Positions 39,001-54,000 of a DNA stretch of 64,000 bases are shown here, piece after piece. Position numbers and translations under genes: made by a program. Below the pieces are notes generated by a model. That model searched no databases and was not told the origin of the DNA. It saw only the letters and a program-made list of their open reading frames with translations. Numbering within the stretch: the first letter of the stretch is position 1; each line of letters opens with the position of its first letter. This DNA comes from Metridium senile (Eukaryota; Cnidaria; Anthozoa; Actiniaria; Metridiidae): assembly GCA_949775045.1 (NCBI GenBank), contig OX459096.1, forward strand, positions 50,257,438 to 50,321,437, read 5' to 3'.

Positions 39001-42000
39001 TGTTGGAAAAGGTAGATCTGAGATCGATAGTAATTGCGGAAACTCATTACAATGTAAATGTATAATTTTAATCACCTTTGGTAGGTGAAGAATTACAGAT
39101 GACAGTACTTCAGAAGTAAACATTAATATTCAAGCGTAATTATCATAGTACATTTGCCATTTAATGAGCTCTTACAACTCTTATCGATCTCACATCAATC
39201 ATTTTCAGTTGATCAGCGTTAATTGAAATAGAAAAAGGAAGAACATCGATTGATATTACCTGTTAATGATGCATTCAAACACGCTCCAATGGTATTTGTT
39301 GATATACAATATACAGTCCTTATCCACGATACAGTTACTTTAGGTGAGAGTTGAAATCTTTCCAAGCACATGTCATTTTCAAAATCACAAGTAACTGTCA
39401 AATAGATCGTTTATTACAATCACATAAAATCATATATTGATATTACTAATAATAGATAAGAATTGCACGATGCAGTGATGACGGCAGTGTATTCATCAGT
39501 GCAAATTATCAAAAACACTTTAAAAAAATAAATAATCAAAATAAGGATACAGGACAAAAGTTTCAACTCATTTATTTTTTTCATATAAACTTGGAATCTC
39601 TTGATTAAGACCGTATCAATAAAAAGGTAGACGACGTTTGCCACACGAATGACACAACGGACCATAATCGTTTAACCTCTTGACTACTACTGTTTGTCTT
39701 GTATCCCGAGGAAGGTACTTCCTTTATCCAAGTGGTAAGGGTGATCGGCTCTTCTTTGAGGGTTGGAAATAATTCCCTGTGCTTATCTTTTACGGTTTTT
39801 GCTCAAAAGTCACATAGTGACATCCCTTTGTACCTAGGGTCATTTTTACTTGGCTTTGTAGCTGACAAGAACATCTCACAGTTGTATCTTTTAGGGGTTG
39901 AAATTAAACCAGCAAGGCTTTGACAGTTCTCCTGATGTACCTTTTAGGGGTTACTTGCGAAATCGACCGCCGACCACCCTTACCACCTTGGACAAAGGGA
40001 GTACTGAGTACTGAGTCAACTCCAGTGTGCTATATTCAAAACTTGTTAATACTTGGTCAAGGGATGACATCATTCCATCACATATAGTTTTTCAGATGTG
40101 CGATACACTGCCTGCCGATTAACTGTCATGCAATTAGATATCCCTGATTTGTTTATGGTTTTTCTTACCTAATTCATAATCTTTCTGGGCCAACCTCTGA
40201 TCTAATTCTTGCCCCCACACTTTTAAGCCTCCAAGCTTCATAGGCATCGTTCCCATTCCACCCGCCATAACCACGGCAATCCTTGCAGGCGTGGATACTA
40301 TTCCTGAGTTACCATTGAGACTACTATGCTCCTTTAATGTCCCATTGTAGTAAACGTTGATCCCATTTGCTAAAGACCACGTGATGACCACATGGGTCCA
40401 TTGTTTAAGCTGTGGTTTGTTCTGTATTTTCCAGGTCTTTGAAGAAGTAGAATAAGCGAAACTATTGCTTCCATGAAGTACGGAGAACTGGAGGCCTTCC
40501 GTCGTGTTCATTAGCCCTGCAGACAAAAAGAACTCACACTCGAAATCAAAATAATTAATTATTCTTTCTGTTTAAAATCGCATGATGCCATTGTTAAAAA
40601 TTGTCTTCAAAGGCGAATATGGGGAGAGAATCGAAACAGACCCAGTCTGCGCTCAACGCTCATATACATGATAAAGAACAATAAGGTGTCGATAATAATG
40701 TCAACTGATGTCAGTGGAGGTTTAAGATTTCGCCGAGTGGCTGTATCTTTATTTATCCACCGATCTGTGGTCTTACAATGGCGGCTGAACCGTGAATTGT
40801 AATCATTTATCTGTTTTAAGTTTAGCCTACAAGCTGATGGATGCTGAGGTAACTAGACCTCTTGCCCTCATGGCTAGTACATGGTTAGCGATTGACCCGT
40901 AGTTTAATCAGGCGCTTCGAGTCTGATACGATCGAGCCTTACCTGATTGATTGCCATAAAACTCTGTTCTCATGGCACAGTATCTGCTGCATTTTACTGT
41001 ATAAATACGAATGAACTTCGCCATTACACTACGAGGAACTACTGTTATCAATTCGCTTTTCTGATACTCGATGCCTTTAAAGGTCTGAAAAATAAATTTT
41101 AAATAGATATATCATGTAAATGTGTTTCATATTAATAGCGTCATGTATGGTGTATAATGGCCACACACTTCTGCATTCCTTTGATAGCTTTTGATGTCCG
41201 TCTGCGCCAGCCCGTTCACTAGCTGTACTCACGGCCAGCTACGCAACCTACCCTACACTCAATTACTAATGTGATGGGGGTTGTAAAGAACCTCGTCTTT
41301 CAGTAACTGAATCTGGCACCATTACCCCGCTAATATCTAAAGGAACCGACTGTAATTGTGCTCATAATACCGAAATGCAATGTATATGTATTGAACTTCG
41401 TAACAACTGCTTTCTCTGCCCCTGCTCTGCCCCTTCTCTGCCCCTGCTCTTCCTCAATTATATCTGGTTGTTGTTATGTTGTTTTTGTTTTTGGAGGGTC
41501 TTACCTTTCTTTGATAATTGGTAAGTGCATATTTCCAGCTGCCTCCATCAAGACTATACGCAATCTTGAATTCTTTAACATAGTGTATTTTATCTGGACG
41601 GCCCTGCAGTGCAAAACACCTAATATCGGATATTTTGCCCAAATCAACTTGGAACCAGTCGCCTAAATTCATTGTATCGGGAAGCCAGGCCTTAGACCCT
41701 CTATTGAAGTTGAGCCTGCCGCGATATGGCCAGCGGTATTCAACCTCGTCATGATCATCTTCTGCGTATGTTTTGAAGGAAGATGATGCAGTTATTTGAT
41801 TGTTAGGAATCAATTGCAAACTGTTTTCCATACCAAACGGCTGACCACAGTCTAAAACGTTGATATAAATTAACATCAATATCTAATTATGAATGCGACG
41901 TAGAATTACAAACATATCCCTTTATAGATTTCACGTAAAATCATTCTGAAAAAAATATCTAATCTATCTACTATAGAAAAAAGAGCTATAACTGATTTGA

Positions 42001-45000
42001 TAAAGATGTGCATCCAGGGGGTACCTTGGGGGTTAAAGTATCGGGTATGATCGTGTATGCTCGTCGTATTTTCTTGCACGAACCTTGACCACAGTGGTAT
42101 AAGACTTGAGAATCTTTAACGGGTCGACAATGCAGTCATGCCATCCAAAAAACGTCAAATGGGATGAGGGATTATTTATTTTTACACAGAAAAAACTGGA
42201 AAGTCCGGTACAAATAGTCTTTCAAATCAATAAGGAAATCTCGGGCTTGCGATGGAGGCAATCCACTTTTTCCTCCTTTTTTGGTTCTTGATACAGTACG
42301 AATCCTTCAGATCAGAAAATCGTTCACCATCAATCGCAAACGAATTTCTAACCGAATGGATTTATAGAGCACTCCTGATGTATATCGTTGTGCATATCTT
42401 AAGAATAAAACATAGCTTTACAATAATCATTTTCACAGTTCCGTTCAGTGACCACGAAAAATAATTTCAAGTCGAGGTTCGAGTTGCTGCGCATAGCAAA
42501 ACGGCGGAACTGAGAAAAGGACTATTCTAAAGCACTAGTTGTATATAATTACCTTTCTTTTCTTTGTAGATTTTTGCTATCAAACATATTTTATTATTCC
42601 ATTTGGTTGGTATAACCTTTATTTTGTAGACGTAGATAGGAGGCAATATGGCATGTACCGTTCTATTCCATTTAGCGTATGATACATATTCCTAGAAAAC
42701 GGCAAAACATTAATCGATAACACAGAAATATCTTTTTGACGTCCCATTCTCTTATCCAGACCCTTCTCAGCTTTCTAACGAAAAATCAAAGGCTCTGGTC
42801 GGACACAAATCCAGCGTCAATATGATTGGTTGAAATAATTACATGCGCAATCAGCGATAATTATACACACCTTCTGCGCAACGATTTTGTTTTGATGTTG
42901 CTAGAGACAACTGTCTACTAGAAATGTATTTTTGATAGCATTTACTTGGTTTCAGGCTAGATTTACCGATGAGGCCGTATATTCGGGGAGAAAAATGATA
43001 ATTTGGGAAATTTGCTATCCATCAGTTGGTTAATGGTCGTTAATCTCAGTCTAGTTTAATAGACCTTAATAGTTCTGAGAGCTGAGACATTCCAACGGCT
43101 AGTTGGCTAGTAATTAGCAGCAGACAAAATATCCGTTGGGTCCGATGGAATGTCTGAGAACAAAAAGAGTAATAATATATTTACTTTGTTCGAGCTCTTG
43201 AAATAACTATAACCATAACCACAATTTGTTTTTCTTTAGGATCGAATTTTACGTTTAGTTTGCAATTGGGTTAACGCATCAGCGACAATAGACCCTATTA
43301 GTTCTGTATGCAAATTGCACATTTCAGACCACATGACGTTCCCTTGAGAGTTGTTCTTTTATGTCAAGTATGAAAATATTTATGCATAACAAATGATTAA
43401 ATCCAAAGGGAACGAACATGTGGTTTGAAGTGGGTAAATAAACATTGAAGCTGAATGGGTCTATTAACTTGAAATTCGCCATTTTGTTACCGGAAGTTAG
43501 AAAATATTGAGCATGCGCATATCTGACGACCCAGATTCTAGGTCTTCCGGTTTGTTTCCGACCAGAGCCTTTGATCAATGAAGCTGAGAAGGATCTGGGT
43601 AAGAGAATGGTTGACGTCCGTTCTTGCTTCAGCAAAATGATACAAAGTAGTTTATTTTGTATCGAGATATTCACATATTTGTGAGTTCCTTTGTATTTTA
43701 CTAGCAAATATGGATGGTTATACTATATATGGAAGAAAGCACGAACGAAAACTTTATTTACTAGGATAAACATTGATCAGCTGAACGAGATATATTGTAC
43801 ATATTAGTATTTTAAAAAGTACTTACTACTCGATATGTTTGAAAGATTCAATTCAAGTTCATTCATGAAAATCTACTAGTACTTACAACAGACGTATTTT
43901 TCCATGATCCTTCCGGAATTGTCGTATATTCAACAAGAAATGCGCTAACAAAACGTTGATCTTTAGGCATTCCCTCTATTGCTATATGAGTTATGGTCTC
44001 CAACTTGGTGAAATGCCATTCCAGACTGAATTCGCCCACTACTGATGCAGATGAACAGTTTTTGTCGTCATATGGCGATGGCCGTTGCATGGCTTCACCT
44101 GGGACTTCACTAGTGGGCACTGCAAAGAATGGACATCTTTCAAAGTAGGTACTTATTTTAAAACAGTTCTAAATAGTCAATCAATTTATATTTCACTCAA
44201 TACCATATAACAAAATGGAATAAAATTGAATGAAAACGCTTGAAAAATAAAACCCCAAATCACGTAAATTTGATTGCAATCAGTAAGGCAAACAGGTGGT
44301 TATATAACTACTTACTGTTATAATAGAACACTTCTATTTCGTCTGGATAAAACAGGCGACTGCCAGTAAAAACACTACGACCGCCTGCTGCATTGTTAAC
44401 GTTGTTGGATACGGCGTAACTCGTGCCCAGGCTACTCCAACATGCAATGCGACCATCGGTTTCCTCGTAAATAACAAGATCATTGAAGCCAAAGTTTGGA
44501 CCAACAAACTGGTTTGTGTGAGCAGCAAATGATTTGTGTTCTTGCTTGATTGGGAATTTTGACGGGGAAATTCCATGTGGGTTATGAAGAGTGAATAAGA
44601 AGGAATTATTACTTGGCAGAAATCCATTGGAACCTGTTGAAGAATTAAATATAGTCATATTTCAAAAATCGTTGTGGCAGTCGAAGCTACAGTCAAAACA
44701 AATCGAACTGAAAGCTAGTAATATTTACGTCGTCTTTACGCTTGACTGTAATGCGACGACAACGACAACAAAACTATTACGAAGCTAGTAAAAGCATATA
44801 ATTATCAAACAGAATTCCCTCAACTGACGAACTAAGATATTAACTTTTAAAAGCCTGTTTACAAAGAAATGTATTCTCATTATCATACAGCTAAAAGCAA
44901 ACGTTCCTTAGCAAATTCCCAACTATTATTTGGCGTCAAAAATGTATATCTTCGTTTTGTAATTTAGCTATTACTTAGAGGACAGATTTGACAGTGAAAT

Positions 45001-48000
45001 CTTTTTTTCCTATTCGATGATAGTATCATGTCAGTGCGATAAGTGTCTTTATTATACATTTTATTAACTACATTGAATCTGATTAGCCGAGAGCACACGG
45101 CTAGTAGCAATGTGAATTTGACAGTGAAAATGCAATATCTGCAGCAGATACTGGATACTGCATTTATCACTGTCAAGTTCCCAGGCTCTCTCGGTCACGG
45201 GTTTGTGTTTTCAGTTAAGATGGCGGCTGCCCGTTGAAATAAATGTTGCTTCATTCACTATATTGTTGTTTACTAGTCTACAAAATGTATAATAAAACAA
45301 TTATTGGGTTCGGTTTTCGCATGATATCGTAAATTATCAAGACCTCCAGTCTGTGTTATCAGCCTCAGCCTCCGGTTTCGGCAGATAACACAGACCTCGG
45401 CCTTGATAATTTACGATATCATGCTCAACCTCACCCATAATTGCGTAATACTCACCACCCCAGCTTTGATCGATCATTCCGCCTAACACGTAGTCTTTGA
45501 CTCTGATCAACGTCAATGTGGGTCCTTTATAGTCGCACAGTCTATGAAAGCTTGAAACATACCAGCCATGTTGTCTCGATGAATAACAACGAACCCAAGA
45601 TGCATGATGGGATACAATGGGTGATAACCAGGTCTTGAGATGATTGTAATAGCCAACGTTATCACCGAGAATACTTGATATTAACACTGAATCATATTAA
45701 TTGTATTGCAATTAAACATTTGTAATTGATAACCATCAAACACATTATAATATATTAATTACAGTCAATTGGCATTAACGTTGTCCACGTAAAGTAAAGA
45801 CTTATAACAACAACTGACTCGCGATTCTTAAGATTTGTTAATTTGTTTTCAGCTGATAAAATTTCAATTTTTAACTGTATAATGAGTAACAACAGTGATC
45901 ATGCATATAAAATGAAGTATGAAATCTATTACATGCTTACAATTAATGCTAGTATCGAGCATTTAGAGCGAACTTTTGTAGTGTCACGTGGCATTTTTTA
46001 GTATTTTGGAATGACATTGACTGTATAAAAAAATAATACTAGCATCAAAAACTCAAAATTTTAAAAATAAACTTGTTATAGAAAAAAAGGAGGTAGTTAA
46101 GGAAATGACAAGAAAGCATTATGGAGATATTCATGTACATTCTATATAAGGTGGACAACGTAAGGTAAAAGGCAAGAGGCGAATAACAAACTAAAAACTG
46201 GAAAAATAACAAAAAATATAATATGCCAAGCAGAGAGATAAGAAAAAAGAAAAACCAAAGCTAATTGCCTATATTGTTATATCTTCTTGTCTTGTCCAAA
46301 ATGACATCGACATCCCCCTTTGCTGCATGATGACGTCAGAAGCTTCGATAGAGCCTTGTTTTTCAATGACGATGGTCTCATCCGAAGCAATTACTCCACC
46401 CTGTACATGCGCTGATGAGTTCAATTTTTCGTCCACTTGAAACGTGTTATTGGAACCTTTAAATCTCCAACTATATGATTCTAATCCCAAAGAAAGACAA
46501 ATCAATCAGTCAGTCAATTAATTAGCTATAAGTCAGTCAATCAATCAGTCAGTCAATTAATTAGCTATATAAGTCAGTCAATCAATCAGTCAGTCAAATC
46601 AATTAGCTATATAAGTCAGTCAATCAATCAGTCAGTCAATTAATTATATACAAGTCAGTCAATCAATCAGTCAGTCAATCAATCAATTAGCAATACGTCA
46701 GTCAATCAATCAGTCAGTCAGTCAATCAATTAGCTATAAGTCAGTCAATCAATCAGCCAGTCAATTAATTATCTACAAGTCAGCCAATCAATCAGTCAGT
46801 CAATCAATTAGCAATACGTCAGTCAATCAATCAGTCAGTCAGTCAATCAATTAGCTATAAGTCAGTCAATCAATCAGTCAGTCAATCAATTAGCTATAAG
46901 TCAGTCAATCAATCAGTCAGTCAATTAATTAGCTATAAGTCAGTCAATCAATCAATCAATCAGTCAATCAATTAGCTATAAGTCAGTCAACCTATCAGTC
47001 AGTCAATCAATTAGCTATAATCAGTCAACCTATCAGTCAGTCAATCAATTAGCTATATTTCAGTCGGTTATCAGTCAGTCAATCAATTAGCTATAATCAG
47101 TCAACCTATCAGTCAGTCAATCAATCAGTCAATCAGTCAGTCAGTCAGTCAATCAATCAGTCAACCTATCAGTCAGTCAATCAATCAGTCAATCAGTCAG
47201 TCAGTCAGTAAGTAAACAAATCAATCAACCGCAAGATGCCTTATAGTTTAAACTAATGATAAAGTTATATACCTTGCAATACACACGATGATGGATGTAA
47301 AACTTGGACCGTGTTCATTGGTAACCAAGCCCTCACTATCGCCCATGTCAATACATTACCAAACTCTGCGCCAGGTCCATTGGAGAGGGACCTTATCATG
47401 CTGTCATCTTTAATAACATCCCACACGTCCACGTGACCAAGTTGTCCAATCAGATATTTTGAGGTGCTAATTGAGCTTTCTAGTAAGTTGTTTTGATGAC
47501 GTCCTAGGTTCAGAAATCCTGCTTGTTTGAAAACGTGAAGTTTGTCTGATCTGTACTCGCTCTTTTTGGCTCCATCGATGAATAATGTGATGTGATTCTT
47601 GAATCTTTCCCATGTGACACAAATATGATGCCACGTATCGTCAAACAGATCCACATCCACTGATGTGCTGTTACAAATAAATATATACGACACATGATTA
47701 GCAACCATAAGAACACCCCTTTCTCTGCAAATGGACCCCCCTTTCCTTCGTTACATTTATTTCAAATAACGTTGTACTTGCTTAACCATCAAGCCAAGAC
47801 CGCAATGAATGCTGGTTTTATGCTAGCAATGTATTGACTTCACATATCTAATAATATATATATATATAATAGAATTGATTGTAATACAATAACAAGCATA
47901 CGAGTTCTCACACTTCTTTGTTAGTTCAATAAAATACAAGTCTCATTTCAATACGTTATCAGCATAAAACCAGCATTCATTTCGGTGATGCTCGAAATAG

Positions 48001-51000
48001 GCGTATATGAATGTTAAACCAAAAGTGCAGTTAGAAAAAATGTACAACATATTCAATTCACATCATAAGAACCCTCCCCCTCCCCCTTCTCTTCGTCCAG
48101 AGAGCAGTAAGCACCAGCCCCAAAAAAACTTCTCCCATCTGCCTTCCTTACTACTTCTCCCATCTGCATTCCTTACTACTTCTCCCATCTGCCATCCTTA
48201 CTACTTCTCCCATCTGCCTTCCTTACTACTTCTCCCATCTGCATTCCTTACTACTTCTCCCATCTGCCATCCTTACTACTTCTCCCATCTGCCTTCCTTA
48301 CTACTTCTCCCATCTGCATTCCTTACTACTTCTCCCATCTGCCATCCTTACTACTTCTCCCATCTGCCTTCCTTACTACTTCTCCCATCTGCCTTCCTTA
48401 CTACTTCTCCCATCTGCCTTCCTTACTACTTCTCCCATCTGCCTTCCTTACTACTTCTCCCATCTGCCTTCCTTACTACTTCTCCCATCTGCCTTCCTTA
48501 CTACTTCTCCCATCTGCATTCCTTACTACTTCTCCCATCTGCATTCCTTACTACTTCACCCATCTGCCTTCCTTACTACTTCTCCCATCGCCTTCCTTAC
48601 TACTTCTTCCATCTGCCTTCCTTACTACTTCTCCCATCTGCCTTCCTTACTACTTCTTCCATCTGCCTTCCTTACTACTTCTCCCATCTGCCTTCCTTAC
48701 TACTTCTCCCATCTGCCTTCCTTACTACTTCTCCCATTTGCCTTCCTTACTACTTCTCCCATCTGCCTTCCTTACTACTTCTCCCATCTGCCTTCCTTAC
48801 TACTTCTCCAATCTGCCTTCCTTACTATATGATTATATAAATCTTACCTTGTATCAGTACAAGAAGCATTTAACTTGTTTACCGATGACTGAATCGACAG
48901 AGTACAAACTAAATCATCAGACACCAATGAGAACAGTGCACCATCGTGCCGGAAGTGTAGTCTCGTCCATAAGCAGATCGTAAACGATGACATCTCGGTG
49001 AGATTGTGTACACGAAAGTTGGCGTGTATTGGACGCGACTTTTGAAAGAATACCGTGTAGTCCATGGGGAGATCTGACACACAAACAATTAAGAGTTAAA
49101 AAGATCGTTTAACTTGAATGACAAGGTGGTTGGAAGAATTTAGGTGTAGCCGATTACAAGACGTGAAAAATGCACTAAAAAAAAAACCACTAAAAACGAC
49201 AGTCCCTTCACAAACGTGAAGTTTGCCCGAAGCATGATAAAAATGATATACATGACCTGAGCTGTGTACATGTACAGTTGTGTTCATTATGCATACAATG
49301 CAGTTTTTGTATTCATAGGCTTCTATAGAAACATATATGGTAAAATGGATGCTTAAAGCTGGAGGCTGTAAAACATGATAGCCTAACTGATGGCCTTGAT
49401 TTTCGTATTATTAAAACGTAAATGCAATAAAAACTTTATAAAAATGGTTATCCATGTATGCAACGCATTCAGCTTACCTTTGGTTGGCCTGATTTTCATT
49501 TCAACTTTGCTAAAAGAGCCATTTACAAACAAGTTTTTGATATCTAGTATCGAATTCAAAGGAATTTGGTATCCCGAACATTCATCAGTGTTTACGTTGG
49601 TGTTATTATTTATGACTTTGACTTTAAAAGACACACACAGAGTATGATGGACTTGTCCATGTGGGCTGGTATGTATTTCTACAAGAAGAGACTGGCGTGT
49701 CATAGATGAAAGGATTTGACTTCCAAGCCAAAACTTGACATCATTTTCCCAGAATCCTTCATTATACTGTTCAATAGTTTGACCGAAGTAACTTATGTCA
49801 CTGGCTCTAGTACCAATAATCATCCATCCACCGCCATTGGTTAACTGATCACAAGGTAACTGGACACTATGTGTGTCCAAATGAACTTTGTCTTTACCAG
49901 TAAGTAGAGCACCGAGGCAATCAGCTGCAATAAAACAGTATTTATATTCGCAATAGTCAAAATTGTATGTTGTTTACTGTATATCTTATTTATGTAATGT
50001 ATTCTAGTTATAGTTGAAAAATAAATAAAATAAATTTGCTATACTAATAGTTATATACTTGGGCTGAGGTGGACCTAATTTCTGGCTGTATGTATAAGTT
50101 TCTGCATATGGCTGTTGCATTCAGTTCAATTTCAATATTGTATTTCATGATCAATTTCTTTACACAATAAAATAAAAATAGAATGCATGCGAAAGGGGGA
50201 AAACACAGGCCATACTTGCGCGGTCACATTTGCTATTCCTTCCTCATATAAAAATACAGTACAGCATGACATATAACAATTATAATATTACAACAATAAT
50301 ATGAAGTGCTGTAGTTCTAGATCTAGTAATATCGACGTCCCCCAAGTTATCACTGTACTTCCTCAGCTATATACAAATGCTGCGCTGAGATTAAGAGGAG
50401 TTATGAGCATGCATGATATGCTTGCAGCGGTGCTTTATATATATACAGTACCTGGTTGATATGGTCGCTCATTAATGCATTCGCCGATATCTGGCCAGCT
50501 TTCTAAACTAGTCTGAGTTGGCAAAGGATCCGAAGGAGGGGGAAGGACTGGATTCCACACAGTCGTAAGGATTGGTGCACCAACAGCTGAAAATATGCAC
50601 CAATGATTTAGGAAGAATGGACGAATGATTTCAGCCGAACACTGACGCGATTAATGAATGAATAAATGAATGGATGAATGAATGGATGAATGAATGAATG
50701 AATGAATGAATGAATGAATGAATGAATGAATGAATGAATGAATGAATGAATGAATGAATGAATGAATGAATGAATGAATGAATGAATGAATGAATGAATG
50801 GATGGATGGATGAATGAATGAATGAATGAATGAATGAATGAATGAATGAATGAATGAATGAATGAATGAATGAATGAATGAATGAATGAATGAATGAAAT
50901 GGATGGATAGATGGATGAAAACGATCATAGAGTTAAAAAAAGACAGAACAGAAAACAAATTGAATTTAAATAGTTAGCGAAAAAGAATTAGGTCAGTTGA

Positions 51001-54000
51001 TTATCAAGCCATTTATGGTTAACTTACCCATCAGCGGCCCAATATCACTGTCTGATAACGCTCTCTTAAACACCATGAAGTCACTTAGATATCCAAGAAA
51101 ATACCCAAAATCCCATGAATGGTAAGTACCACCGAGGTTCCACCTTGAAGAACTAAATACCACCCAGGATGCTGATGGTGTTGACGGGGTTTTATAAACC
51201 ATTTGTCCATCAATATACAAACACACATAATAGGAAGTCATGACATCATACCATACTAGTGTCACGTGTTGCCAGACCGATTTTTCGATAAAACCACCTT
51301 CAAAAAAATAGGTAAAATTATACTTTATACCCGGAAAGTTATAACACGACCAGACACTGGCTGCAATATTTTTTCAATGCCTTTTCACACTCAACTTAAT
51401 GCACCTATTGAACTTGAACTTTGGATTCCTGAACCCCTTACATGTGAGGAAATAGTAAATATAATAATCATAAGTATCATAGGGCAGGTTCTCGATGCGC
51501 TATGACTATGAGAACTAATATATAATGAATTATATTGAGCTAGCTATACAATATTTATAACTATACTGACAGGAATTGTGGAAGTTCATGAAATTCCAAA
51601 AATATTTATTTAATCACGTTTGCATGAATTAATGGTGCTGAATTGCAATAAACGATAGGTAATATAATGAAATTTGTAACACCGTAAAAGATGTTGACTT
51701 AACTTACTGACGTTTCGAGCTTTAGCCCTTCGGTTATTTCGGAAGTAGCTATAAATTTTCAACCGTGATAATAATAGTGCATTTGCAATTTAAGGAAGTC
51801 CCACAATTCCTATCGGTCTCAGAACAACCATTTCCAGAATTGATCAAAGTTAATTGGTAAAAAGGTGTAGTTTAGGAAGAAAGAGGGGGACCTAAAGGGG
51901 GATTCAAAAGCGCAATACCGCACAAAGACATCGATAGAAACCACAAAACCACATCAAACTCCACTAAAAACCGCTCAGTTTCGTAAAACTCTTTAACCTA
52001 TAAATTCAAAAAACCGCACCAACTTGAATAAAGCGAAACCGCATAGCCTCAAATAAATTAATCCTTGCACTTCCGTCCCCTCGAGAAAGAACAGTCTCAA
52101 TAGTGAAACATGTGGATCAAAATTCAGTGATAATATTACCAAAAAAAACATAACTTCTTTAACGCATGAATTGATAATTATGATACTTTTATTCCGATTA
52201 ATTTACAGCGAAAAACAAAAACAAAATGGCGGTATCGATATATCAATTGGTGAGGATATGAAAATTATGTCACTCGTATCCCGGATGTAGTTTCGTATGA
52301 AATTTACGAGAAGCATGTTTCCCAGTAAAACACCCATGTCTTAAAAATAAATATATATATATTATGATTAATAAATATTATGCGTAAAATAAATTAATGT
52401 ATTATATTTCATGAATGTGTCGAAGATTGAACAGAAGAATATATTTGCGGGATTAGACTATCAATGTCTTCCCACTCGCCTCATTATCGTGCGTTTTTAC
52501 GCCTCTTCAAATTGTATCTGGGCCAACACTCGATCAGATTTCAACTCGTTTGAAAACGAATTGTTTACGCTGACAAAAGTAATAAACGTTTCGAAGTCTA
52601 ATTATATTTATTTTCAAAACTAACCTGGACTTTCGATGACTACATCTACCAAATTATCTGCAGTATCTTTTCCTCGTCTTTGGAATACAAACTTGTCGTC
52701 CAGTATCTTGAAAATAAATTCTTTATTGACATTATCAAAGTTACTAACAATGGTTGCATTGCGAGGGTTGTCTGAGGTGTAGCTCATCCAAAAGGCAATA
52801 GTAAAATTGCCTGATAGATTTGTCCCAGGTGTAATATATGCGTGTGCTTTAGTGCTATCGAGAAACAATGACCTAGTCGTGCTGTATCGGCCTTCCAAAT
52901 AGACGGCACTGTACACCAAACTGGAAAAGTAACATGAAATATTTTCAGTTTGTATAATAAGTTTAGTAAAAATGTTAAAATGTTAGTAATTTCCAATGTT
53001 GCAGTGACATTTTAATAAGAGCTTTCAGAGCTAGCGTAAACTCGATGGACTAGCTAACCACAAACATGAAAATGATAGCATTAGGCAAGCTGGTTCAGTG
53101 TTAGCCTGGTTGTACTCCAGGTCTCATAGTGGTCTGAGTTCCAGGGCGATTAATCCGATTACGTTGCGTATTTGGGCAAGCCACTTCACTCTCTCAGTTC
53201 CTGGGAGAGGAGGATTGTGCAATGTTTTTGTGCAGGGTATTTTTTTGCCCTCGAGGCTGTGCAAGATTTATTTTTACCGCTTTGCACGATATTTTTTTCA
53301 GGATTGTTTGTTGTGCACGATATTTTTTTTCAGGATTGTTTGTTGTGCACGATATTTTTTTCAGGATTGTTTTTTGTGCACGATATTTTTTTAGGTTAAA
53401 ACTTTGTTCGAATTGTTTTTGGTAATTACACAACCATCTTCCTCTCTTCTCCCTTAAAATATCTAATAGTCAATCCCTAAGGTCGGTAAAGATTGAGGTC
53501 CCGTCTGCTCTCATTCGAAACTTACATCATCAGACTACTTCTCAGTTTCAGACCGCAGCGAGGGGGACATAAAATCATATCTTACATGAGGGGGGTTAAT
53601 GTATCTTTAAGGATTAATATTTCTATTTGATAAACCCCTTCCAGCTAACTATTGGTAACATACCCAACATTGCTATCAGGTCCAGTCAATGACCAATGAT
53701 GAGTCAGGTTAGCACGATTGAATTCAGGACCTGAAACGATGTAATTGTACATTATATATCAGTTGTACCTCTCCATTTGCTAAACCTTTCCAAAGAAATA
53801 AAACTGTGTATAAATGAAGCTTTATACTGAATTGGCTGCAAACTCGAATGATGTTTAGTTTGATTTATGTATCTATTAGATGTATAGGGTGGCATGGGTG
53901 GCATGGGTGGTGTAGTGTTTATCGGCAGATACAATCACAAGCCGAAGCCGCGAATTTCATAGCAAAATGGTAAGAAAATAGTAAACGGATCCGAAGAGAA

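Noticed and set aside
46276..46290. Conversion to an AT-AC (U12-type) intron in unit 2
   Set aside because: The new start ATATAAC does not match the U12 donor ATATCCTT and the other end is an ordinary AG acceptor after a pyrimidine tract, so donor loss is more likely.
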